From the NCBI GenBank assembly GCA_005239585.1, contig SBBU01000296.1:1-14012 (forward strand): a stretch of 14,012 nt of DNA, in the 5' to 3' direction. Of the stretch, positions 5,062 to 11,678 are shown piece after piece. Numbering within the stretch: position 1 is the first letter of the stretch; every line of letters begins with the position of its first letter. Origin of the DNA: Planctomycetaceae bacterium (GTDB lineage Bacteria > Planctomycetota > MHYJ01 > SBBU01). The notes below the pieces were generated by a model that saw only the letters and a list, made by a program, of their open reading frames with translations, did no database searches and had not been told where the DNA came from. Made by a program: the position numbers and the translations under genes.

Positions 5062-7890
5062 ATGTTTGACAGAAAGACAAGAAAAACTTGGGTGGTAGGG
5101 ATAGGGAGTCGATTAAACCTAGGTGTGCGCCTGGGTGTTTGTACCTTACTTATCACACTATTTGCCTGCGGTGGCCTAGGCGCAGGATTCGGTTTAGACC
5201 CTAACAAACCAGATGCTGGCTTTATGGATGGAGCTATTCCTCCCCAAGAACTTCTGACTTCAGCGCCTGTAAATTATTATAGCGCCGACGGGCGATATCA
5301 AACATCATCCTCTGTTCCTAGTCAGGTCATGGTTATGTTTGATCAGAGTTTAGCAATCGAACTGGCTGAGCAATTTATAAAAGAGAATGGAGGGGAGATT
5401 GTTTCAAAGATCCCAAATGCGAATCTCTATCTGGCAGAGATAACCTCCGGATCAGAAAGCACATTCATTAACAAGATAAAATATAGCCAGGGTTTCATGA
5501 TGGCAGAACCTAATCATGTCCTTTCCCAGACAAAATTATCCTACATTCCGAAGGATTTTGCACAATGGACATTTGAGGAGAGGAAATATCTGGATCTGAT
5601 CAAAGCCCCGCAAGGATGGGAGATTGTCGAGAGCCTTTTTAAACAAGACGTGGCAGCCAACAGAATACACACCTGTGCCTTCGACTTTTGCTTCCACAAC
5701 CCTAAAGATGATCCTAATACTCAAAGCGACAATCCTAATATGCAATATTTAGATGATATGCAGAATAGACTCGTGTTTTCAAATCAACCTAATGAACGAG
5801 TCTGTCACGGCTTTCATGTCTCATCTATGATTGCTGCAGCAGGAGACAATCAATCAAAGCCAATGGGTATAAACTGGTATGCAAGCATTCTAGGTATTAG
5901 GATAGATAATCTATACTCTCTCTTATATGAATTATTAAGGATAATAATTTCTGAGGGGTGTGAGATTGTTAATATTTCCATGGGGGCGGGGGGCGTAAAT
6001 GGTAATGGAGTGGCTGAAGCAGGTGAATATGATCGTTATTTCACCTACTTTTCTAGTATAAGACGCTGCCTTGATAAGATCACCTCTAAAAGGAAAAACT
6101 TTCTCGTAGTTAGTTCAGCCGGCAACGACAATCTTAGGATGGACTGGCCTGAGCTAAAACATCCAAATCATATGATAGTGGGGTCCTATATGGAGCTTGC
6201 GCAAAAGGCAGGGTACTCCAACTATGGCTCGTTTGTTGATATCTACGTGCCAGCCTCACAATACGGGTTTCCATTCTTCGAAGGTGATGGTTCTGTGACA
6301 AACACCGTCTGGCTGCATGGGACTTCTTTTGCCGCACCAGTAGTTACAGGTCTCCTTTCGCTCGTATGGAATATGAAGACAAGTCTTACTGCTTATGAAT
6401 TGAAAGATATTGTATTATCTAACAGCTTGCCTATAGGTCCTGACAGGATATTAGACATGTATGCATCTATTTTATATGTGAAGAATCTTGTTATGCCTAG
6501 TGACCCTAATCAGGCAACAACAAATCAGGGTAATTCATCCACTGAATCAAACACAACTCAAGGTGGTTCAACCGATTCAAGTTCATCATCTCAGAATACA
6601 GGAGAAACTTCATTAGATCTAACCACATCTGTAGCTAAAGTGCCTGCTACCCCGATGAATCTCATTGCCCGTAGACAATCTTCATCAGGTCTAACCCCAT
6701 CTGCAGCTACAGTACCTGCTGCTCCGACGAATCTCATTGCCAGCGTACAATCTTCATCTTCGATATCTATTTCATGGACCGATAATTCTACTGACGAAAT
6801 CGGATTCAAAATAGAGCGGAGCTTAGATGGACTGGCTTGGAGCCAAATAGCTACTGTAACTTCAAATGTTACTTCATACCTTAGTACTGGACTCGCTTCG
6901 CGCAAGACATATTACTTCAGGGTTAGGGCTGGGAATCTAGTAGGAGACTCGGCTTACAGCAACACAGCCAAGGCTACTACGCTTGAGGCTGTTCCAAACC
7001 CAAAGGCCTATTCTTCTTACAAAACACCTGATCACACATATGGCCTCTTTGTCTTGGGAAATTATGCCTATGTTGCAGATGGGTTCTCCGGCCTGCAGAT
7101 CATTGATATATCGAATCCCCAGACCCCTTCGCTGACTGGATCATATAATACCACCGGTTATGCCAGAGCGGTTCATGTCACTGGAAACTATGCATATATA
7201 GCTGATGGTGAATCTGGTTTACAAATTATAGATATCTCTAATCCTGCATTGCCATCACTTGTTGCATCTTTTGACACCGCCGGTGATTCTTCAGGGCTAT
7301 TTGTGGGGTCTAAATATGTTTGTCTGGCAGATGGCAATGAAGGTATCAAGGTGATTGATATTACAACTCCCGCATCCCCTGTTCTAACGGGATCACTAAA
7401 TATAGGCGACTTTGCGGCCAATGTAAAAGTGGAGGGTAAATATGCATATGTTGCAGCAACAGCCGGTCTTGTTATAGTAGATGTGACAGACCCTACCAAG
7501 CCTACAATCAAGTCGAAACTCGCAACTTCTGACAGTGTCTACAATCTGTCTATAAATCTGACTCCAGTAGGAACCTTTGCATCCCTTGCTAACAGTTATG
7601 CTGGACTTGTGATTGTAGATGTGACAAACCCAGCTACACCAACGATTAAAGGTTCTTACGTGACTTCCGATGAGGCGCTTGCAGTCGCAATATCTGGCAG
7701 TTATGCCTATGTAGCTACATATGCTGGGACACTAGAAGTTGTAAAAATATCGAACCCATCAGCTATATCTCTTGTGAGCTCAGTTCAATTCAAAGATTTA
7801 GTCTGGGATGTTGTGCTTGCTGAAGTTAGCGAGATTGAATATGTCTTCCTGTCAACAGCCTATTATGGCCTCAATATTGTTTCAAAGTAA
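5062..7890 (+). CDS. Secreted lipoprotein subtilase (S8) with FN3 and LVIVD beta-propeller
   Basis: This is a 942-residue serine peptidase exported as a lipoprotein. A basic N-terminus and hydrophobic stretch end in LFAC-GG (Cys36), a lipobox; Gly after Cys suggests outer-membrane sorting. Residues ~87-157 resemble an I9-type propeptide (VMVMFDQ... MMAEPNHV). The S8 domain (~180-475) has Asp208 (in AFDFCF), His249 (CHGFHV), oxyanion Asn355 (SSAGN) and Ser422 (GTSFAAP). The Asp motif differs from the usual DTG and is flanked by Cys205 and Cys210. A Ser/Thr/Asn linker (~480-550) with a 24-residue duplication leads to one FN3 domain (~550-641). Seven LVIVD-type repeats follow (~650-942: LQIIDISNP, LVIVDVTDP and similar), predicting a seven-blade propeller. 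Sigma-54 promoter and enhancer-like dyad lie upstream; a receiver gene follows by 60 bp. Substrate and in vivo role are unknown. Confidence 0.93.
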   Translation: MFDRKTRKTWVVGIGSRLNLGVRLGVCTLLITLFACGGLGAGFGLDPNKPDAGFMDGAIPPQELLTSAPVNYYSADGRYQTSSSVPSQVMVMFDQSLAIELAEQFIKENGGEIVSKIPNANLYLAEITSGSESTFINKIKYSQGFMMAEPNHVLSQTKLSYIPKDFAQWTFEERKYLDLIKAPQGWEIVESLFKQDVAANRIHTCAFDFCFHNPKDDPNTQSDNPNMQYLDDMQNRLVFSNQPNERVCHGFHVSSMIAAAGDNQSKPMGINWYASILGIRIDNLYSLLYELLRIIISEGCEIVNISMGAGGVNGNGVAEAGEYDRYFTYFSSIRRCLDKITSKRKNFLVVSSAGNDNLRMDWPELKHPNHMIVGSYMELAQKAGYSNYGSFVDIYVPASQYGFPFFEGDGSVTNTVWLHGTSFAAPVVTGLLSLVWNMKTSLTAYELKDIVLSNSLPIGPDRILDMYASILYVKNLVMPSDPNQATTNQGNSSTESNTTQGGSTDSSSSSQNTGETSLDLTTSVAKVPATPMNLIARRQSSSGLTPSAATVPAAPTNLIASVQSSSSISISWTDNSTDEIGFKIERSLDGLAWSQIATVTSNVTSYLSTGLASRKTYYFRVRAGNLVGDSAYSNTAKATTLEAVPNPKAYSSYKTPDHTYGLFVLGNYAYVADGFSGLQIIDISNPQTPSLTGSYNTTGYARAVHVTGNYAYIADGESGLQIIDISNPALPSLVASFDTAGDSSGLFVGSKYVCLADGNEGIKVIDITTPASPVLTGSLNIGDFAANVKVEGKYAYVAATAGLVIVDVTDPTKPTIKSKLATSDSVYNLSINLTPVGTFASLANSYAGLVIVDVTNPATPTIKGSYVTSDEALAVAISGSYAYVATYAGTLEVVKISNPSAISLVSSVQFKDLVWDVVLAEVSEIEYVFLSTAYYGLNIVSK
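6619..6762 (+). repeat. Imperfect 72-bp tandem duplication in the protease linker
   Basis: Bases 6619-6690 recur at 6691-6762 with a period of exactly 72 bp (24 codons), giving VPATPMNLIARRQSSS and then VPAAPTNLIASVQSSS. The first copy looks like the abandoned first strand of an FN3 domain, so the linker grew by in-frame duplication. Confidence 0.8.
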
Positions 7891-7897
7891 TGAATAT

Positions 7898-7944
7898 AGC
7901 TGGCTAGCGTGAAATTGGCTGGCCAGCTTTCCTCCAACAGGAGG
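7898..7944 (+). promoter_or_regulatory. Tandem hairpins, the second covering the receiver gene's Shine-Dalgarno
   Basis: AGCTGGC (7898-7904) pairs with GCCAGCT (7922-7928). Right after it CCTCC (7931-7935) pairs with GGAGG (7940-7944) over an AACA loop. That GGAGG is the ribosome site for the ATG at 7951, so it can be hidden in a 5-bp all-GC stem. It may lower translation relative to the protease; the two stems could stack. Confidence 0.5.
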
Positions 7945-7950
7945 TGGAAA

Positions 7951-8346
7951 ATGGAACAGATAGAAAAGGATGCAATGGTAGAAAGAAAAAAACGTGTTCT
8001 CCTCTGTGACGATGATGCGTCACTTTTGCAGGTAATGTCGATATCTCTTTCTAACAAAGGTTATGATGTCTTTACTGCAAGAGATGGCCTTATGGCCTCT
8101 GTGTTGATTGAAAATAATGAATTCGACGCAATCATAACTGATTTGTGTATGCCATGGAAAAATGGTTTTGATCTAGTCCACGAGGCGAAATCAGCAGGAA
8201 AAGCAAAGGTAGCCCTCATGATCACAGGAAATAATTTGCCGCAAGTGGAAGAGAAAGCAAAGGAGTTGCACGTGGCAGAGGTGTTCAAGAAACCATTCTC
8301 GTTCTCAGCGTTGTTGGAAGCCTTGGCTCATCATCTCTCTTTGTAA
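7951..8346 (+). CDS. Stand-alone receiver-domain response regulator (CheY-like)
   Basis: This 131-residue protein is one receiver domain with no output domain. The acidic pocket is DDD (20-22), the phospho-acceptor is Asp64 (AIITDLCMP), the switch Thr is 92 (MITGNN) and the conserved Lys is 114 (FKKPFS). Such proteins pass on phosphoryl groups or act by binding a partner. I chose the ATG at 7951, preceded by AGGAGGTGG at 7 nt, over the in-frame GTG at 7909, which lacks a ribosome site and would lie inside the hairpin. It follows the protease by 60 bp on the same strand and could share its sigma-54 transcript. It converges on the histidine kinase gene, a possible phosphodonor. Confidence 0.9.
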   Translation: MEQIEKDAMVERKKRVLLCDDDASLLQVMSISLSNKGYDVFTARDGLMASVLIENNEFDAIITDLCMPWKNGFDLVHEAKSAGKAKVALMITGNNLPQVEEKAKELHVAEVFKKPFSFSALLEALAHHLSL

Positions 8347-8438
8347 CAAGAGCGAGAGATTTAGAACGTCAATGAACCACAGAAAGGGCAGTGGGCCGTG
8401 AATTTATTTAAGATGATTTGCTTATAGTAAACTTTGAA
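8347..8438. other. Short convergent intergenic stretch
   Basis: This lies between the receiver and kinase genes, which converge. I see no GC-rich stem with a T-tract on either strand; only an A-T dyad CTTATA/TATAAG (8421-8445) touching the kinase stop codon. Readthrough in both directions is possible. Confidence 0.4.
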
Positions 8439-10172
8439 TTATAAGGGCTTGACCACATGAGCTTGATTGATTGGAGCAGCTTTTTCATTTGTTGGTAGTT
8501 CAATTGTAAATGTGCTTCCTTTCCCGGGTTCACTTGTACAGTATATCTTGCCTCCATGCATCTCGACTATAAGCTTGCTGTAATATAGTCCTAGTCCTGT
8601 CCCATAACTGAAACTCTTGGTTTTTTCACCATTGCTTCTATATTTCTGAAATAACTGATTCTGATATTCATGGGGAATGCCCGGGCCTTCATCTCTAACC
8701 GTGATTGCTATTGCAGTCCCACTATTTACATGGCTTACAGCAACATATATTGACTTGCCTTCTGGTGTGTACTTGATAGCGTTTGTAATCAAGTTGTCTA
8801 TTGCCCTCCCGACAAGTCGTGGATCAACACTAGTCTCCAAGGGTTCGGGTGCAGAACTGTTAATTAGGGTGATCTTACTCTCTTTGGCCATACCAAGATA
8901 TTTGGCCGCTCTTTCCTGAACCAGCCGAGATATATTGGTTCTTGTAGGTTTAAGCGCCATTTTCTTGTCTTCTATACGAATGATATCGAGAGTGGTCTCC
9001 AAGAGTAGCTCTAGTTGATTAGCGGAGGTCTCGATCCCTTTTACAAACTCCTTAATCTTGTAAATTTGCGAATCTGGCGTTGCTTGGATTAATTTTGTCC
9101 AGCCAATTGTGGCAGTGAGTGGGTTTCTTAAATCGTGCACCATCATGGTGAAGAAATGTTCTTTAAAGTCTTGGAGGTCTTGCAGCTTTGACTGATAATT
9201 TCGTATTGTGCTGAATGTTACGAATAGCATTGCCAATATAACCAGGAAAGTTAGTGCAACCAGTAAAATAACAGAAGTAACTAGACCTTTAGCGGGTGAG
9301 AATACGGCTGAGACAGGTTGAAACGCCATGAGCGCCCACCCGACTGATGGGACATTACCATAACTGATGAAACATTCCTCTCCATTTACAGGCTCATGTG
9401 CCCTTATAGAGCTGGAGTTTCCTTTCAAGGCATCGACAACAATTGAGCTCCTTCTGAGCACGACTAGTTTTCCGTAAAACATATCTACGCTGTGAGCCAG
9501 TGTTCCCTTGTGATCAGTAAGATATATATAGCCTGAAAGAGTTGGTCTTACAGTTAAAAGGTACATTGTCAATGGCTCGAGGTTTATCTCTGCAGCAATG
9601 TATCCCATGGTCTTTCCCTGAGAGTTCTTTATTGGAGCCGCGATCGAAGTAAAGAACCCCTTTGGATTGTCATAAGGTTGGTAAATAGCTGAAATATATG
9701 TCTTGTTTTCACTGCGAACTCCTTTATACCAGTCTGTTTGGGATTGATCTTTATTGACAGATTGAGTTGTGCCTAGCCGTAAAATTTCATTTCCCTTGAG
9801 ATCTGTTATGATAATCCTGTCTAGTCTAGACTTGTGAGACAGGCGCTGGAGCTGATTTAAAATCCCTGACTGATCATTTTTTGAGACTGAATCGGCAAGT
9901 TCGGGATTTACTGATTCATCTGTTATGTGATTGATCATTGCTTCAAAATGGTGATGTACAAGCCTGCTTCCCAACTTCAAGGCTGTCTCATTCTCCTTTA
10001 TTGCCCCTATTTCGAGCGTTATATGAAATTCAATTGACAGCGCAAGTACTAGAAGAGTTGTTGGTACAACAAGTATGATAGCTATTGTAAATAAAAAGCG
10101 CCAAGCAGAACTTAAAAGCCATGGTGTATGTGGTGATGCGCTCTCTGTTTTTGTTTTTCTTACCTCACCCAT
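8439..10172 (-). CDS. Membrane sensor histidine kinase with extracytoplasmic dCache-type domain
   Basis: This 577-residue kinase has TM1 at ~23-48 and TM2 at ~297-322. The ~245 residues between them look like a double Cache sensor (IIITDLKGNEILRLG, WYKGV, GYIAAEINL, GYIYLTDHKGTLAHS, VGWALMAFQP), which in known proteins binds small ligands outside the membrane. The cytoplasmic part has HisKA with His346 (MMVHDLRNP) and HATPase_c with N box NLITNAIKYTP (Asn464 region), G1 DEGPGIP (494-500) and G2 GTGLGLYY (524-531). No HAMP domain is clear; a short coiled coil (~325-340) joins TM2 to HisKA. It is transcribed alone toward the receiver gene and divergently from folE. The start ATG at 10172 has only a weak ribosome site. 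The ligand is not predictable. Confidence 0.93.
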   Translation of the reverse strand: MGEVRKTKTESASPHTPWLLSSAWRFLFTIAIILVVPTTLLVLALSIEFHITLEIGAIKENETALKLGSRLVHHHFEAMINHITDESVNPELADSVSKNDQSGILNQLQRLSHKSRLDRIIITDLKGNEILRLGTTQSVNKDQSQTDWYKGVRSENKTYISAIYQPYDNPKGFFTSIAAPIKNSQGKTMGYIAAEINLEPLTMYLLTVRPTLSGYIYLTDHKGTLAHSVDMFYGKLVVLRRSSIVVDALKGNSSSIRAHEPVNGEECFISYGNVPSVGWALMAFQPVSAVFSPAKGLVTSVILLVALTFLVILAMLFVTFSTIRNYQSKLQDLQDFKEHFFTMMVHDLRNPLTATIGWTKLIQATPDSQIYKIKEFVKGIETSANQLELLLETTLDIIRIEDKKMALKPTRTNISRLVQERAAKYLGMAKESKITLINSSAPEPLETSVDPRLVGRAIDNLITNAIKYTPEGKSIYVAVSHVNSGTAIAITVRDEGPGIPHEYQNQLFQKYRSNGEKTKSFSYGTGLGLYYSKLIVEMHGGKIYCTSEPGKGSTFTIELPTNEKAAPINQAHVVKPL

Positions 10173-10215
10173 CTACCGTCGCCTAATAGAGGCCCCTGTC
10201 AACCGCTCTTTACCG

Positions 10216-10229
10216 TGCTTTCTAAAGCA
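10216..10229. repeat. Dyad TGCTTT-CT-AAAGCA in the kinase leader
   Basis: Six-bp perfect arms with a 2-bp centre lie between the proposed kinase promoter and its start codon. It could be an operator or a small mRNA hairpin. Confidence 0.3.
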
Positions 10230-10257
10230 TGATTGTCCAAGCCAAACCTCTAGTTAA

Positions 10258-10285
10258 ATTGTATTTAAAGTGGGCACGATATCAA
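10258..10285 (-). promoter_or_regulatory. Probable sigma-70 promoter of the histidine kinase gene
   Basis: On the minus strand TTGATA (10285-10280) and TACAAT (10263-10258) are 16 bp apart, predicting a start near 10251 and a ~79-nt leader. Its -35 box is only 11 bp from that of folE, so the two promoters stand back to back. Confidence 0.45.
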
Positions 10286-10296
10286 CTATAACTATC

Positions 10297-10325
10297 TTGA
10301 AAGCGATGTCACTGACCTGTATAGT
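10297..10325 (+). promoter_or_regulatory. Probable sigma-70 promoter of folE
   Basis: TTGAAA (10297-10302) and TATAGT (10320-10325) have the ideal 17-bp spacing. Transcription should begin near 10332, one to a few bases before the folE ATG at 10334. Confidence 0.6.
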
Positions 10326-10333
10326 ATTGCTTC

Positions 10334-10921
10334 ATGCAAGAGACCAAGATAGAAAATGGCTTGTCGATAAAGGACTATATAAAAGAGGTTATAACGCAGT
10401 TGGGTGATGACGTTAATCGTCAGGGGTTGAAGAAAACACCTTTTAGAGTTGAAAGAGCGCTCAAACATTTCACCACGGGATACAATCAGGACATCGATGA
10501 AATTATAGGGGGCGCAATATATGATTCTGACTTTGACGAGATGGTGCTGGTCAAGGATATCGATTTCTTTTCACTCTGTGAGCATCATATGCTCCCTTTT
10601 TTTGGCAAATGCAGTGTCGGATATCTGCCAAATGGGAAAATTGTAGGTCTCTCCAAGATTGCGCGTGTGGTAGATGTCTTTGCAAAAAGGCTTCAGGTGC
10701 AGGAAAACCTTACCAACCAGATAGCCAAGGCATTGCAGCGAAAGCTAAAGCCCAAAGGAGTGGGTGTTGTAGTTGAGGCATACCATTTGTGCCTGATGAT
10801 GCGTGGTGTGGAGAAGCAGAACACGCTCTGTATCACAAGTTCGATGCAGGGGAGATTCAAGTCAGATCCAAGGACTCGTTCCGAGTTCCTTCAACTTATA
10901 AGACATAACAGTGTTACTTAA
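10334..10921 (+). CDS. folE: GTP cyclohydrolase I
   Basis: This 195-residue enzyme converts GTP to 7,8-dihydroneopterin triphosphate, the first step toward tetrahydrofolate or related pterins, in the cytoplasm. The length is normal for FolE. Zinc ligands are Cys82 and His85 ([10 protein letters not shown]) and Cys153 ([12 protein letters not shown]). [16 protein letters not shown] and [26 protein letters not shown] are family signatures. The stop codon overlaps the following peroxiredoxin start by 11 bp, so the two are probably one transcript and translationally coupled. No Shine-Dalgarno precedes the ATG, and the best promoter starts transcription almost at the ATG, suggesting leaderless translation. 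No other folate gene is in the window. Confidence 0.97.
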   Translation: MQETKIENGLSIKDYIKEVITQLGDDVNRQGLKKTPFRVERALKHFTTGYNQDIDEIIGGAIYDSDFDEMVLVKDIDFFSLCEHHMLPFFGKCSVGYLPNGKIVGLSKIARVVDVFAKRLQVQENLTNQIAKALQRKLKPKGVGVVVEAYHLCLMMRGVEKQNTLCITSSMQGRFKSDPRTRSEFLQLIRHNSVT

Positions 10922-11351
10922 GGTAGGAGACAAGGCGCCTGAGTTTGAGGTTGTTGTAACAGGTCTGAAAAAAATATCGCTTGCCTCATTTGCCGATAAG
11001 CAAATCCTGCTCTCCTTTTTCAATGCATGCTTTACTCCAGTCTGCTCATTGCAGGTTACTGATATTCAGCGTTCACTGGGTGAAATTCGCAAAAAGGAGG
11101 CGGAGCCGCTCGGCATTAGCGTAGATACCGTATGGGCTCAGCAGGTCTTTTCAGCCGGCCTTGGCGGCCTGAGTTTCCCGTTGGGAAGCGATGTGTCCAA
11201 GGAGATTTCAACAAGGTACAACGTGTTGCTTGAGAATGGTATGAGCGCAAGGGCAGTCTTTATAATCTCCAAAGAGAGGACTATAAAATGGCAAAAGGTC
11301 TATGAACTTAAACAGACCCCGGATATCAAAGAAATACTCTCCAATCTGTAA
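10911..11351 (+). CDS. Peroxiredoxin of the AhpC/TSA (redoxin) family
   Basis: This 146-residue thioredoxin-fold protein probably reduces peroxides in the cytoplasm. It opens with [11 protein letters not shown], typical of the family. The active-site segment [11 protein letters not shown] supplies the peroxidatic Cys45 and the supporting Thr42, and Arg114 (SARAVFIIS) completes the usual triad. The Pro that normally stands seven residues before the Cys is Asn38, and there is an extra Cys40. No resolving Cys is seen further on, so it may be a 1-Cys type or use Cys40. The start is GTG inside the folE end (11-bp overlap); no separate promoter is visible. The physiological reductant is not evident from the neighbours. 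Confidence 0.88.
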   Translation: MLLKVGDKAPEFEVVVTGLKKISLASFADKQILLSFFNACFTPVCSLQVTDIQRSLGEIRKKEAEPLGISVDTVWAQQVFSAGLGGLSFPLGSDVSKEISTRYNVLLENGMSARAVFIISKERTIKWQKVYELKQTPDIKEILSNL

Positions 11352-11413
11352 TGTTTGATGCTGTTAACTGTATTAATAATAAGTACGTTTTTAAATATTT
11401 TGGATGCTTTGGT

Positions 11414-11442
11414 TTGAATAAGTTAGGGACGTCGTGTATATT
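11414..11442 (+). promoter_or_regulatory. Probable sigma-70 promoter upstream of the small protein and mqnE
   Basis: TTGAAT (11414-11419) and TATATT (11437-11442) are 17 bp apart, predicting a start near 11449, only ~5 nt before the GTG at 11454. It would allow mqnE and later genes to be transcribed apart from folE. Confidence 0.5.
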
Positions 11443-11453
11443 CAGGTAATACT

Positions 11454-11678
11454 GTGGATTATGTAATAATTGTTTGCGTTCTTGCAATGCTTGCGCTTGC
11501 TGTTTTATTAAGGCCGAGACCTGCTAAAATGCCAAGTGTTGGAGGGGATTTTCCTGTTGAAGAGGGCGACAATATTCCTGAAGAGGAGAACGACATTTCT
11601 GACGAGGACGGTAATATATCTGATGAGGAAACTGATAATCCGGATGATAAAGAGAAAGAGGAGAAGGAATGGGATTAG
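11454..11678 (+). CDS. Small single-pass membrane protein with acidic tail (unknown)
   Basis: I do not recognise this 74-residue protein. It has a hydrophobic N-terminal helix (DYVIIVCVLAMLALAVLL, ~2-19), a short basic stop-transfer (RPRPAK) and then a tail of mostly Asp, Glu, Asn and Ser with a near repeat (NDISDEDGNISDEE), ending in Lys/Glu runs. The tail is probably disordered and, by the positive-inside rule, cytoplasmic. The start GTG has only a weak AGGT upstream; a promoter predicted just before it would leave almost no leader. The last 10 bases overlap the mqnE start, so translation of mqnE may be coupled to it. The acidic composition could partly be a low-complexity artefact, but the frame, TM helix and overlap argue for a real gene. 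Confidence 0.55.
   Translation: MDYVIIVCVLAMLALAVLLRPRPAKMPSVGGDFPVEEGDNIPEEENDISDEDGNISDEETDNPDDKEKEEKEWD

Noticed and set aside
7909..7950. GTG start for the receiver protein
   Set aside because: No Shine-Dalgarno, lies in a hairpin, and the extra 14 residues are outside the domain; the ATG at 7951 has AGGAGGTGG before it.
8421..8445. CTTATA/TATAAG dyad as a bidirectional terminator
   Set aside because: The stem is six A-T-rich pairs with a 13-nt loop and no T-tract; too weak to call.
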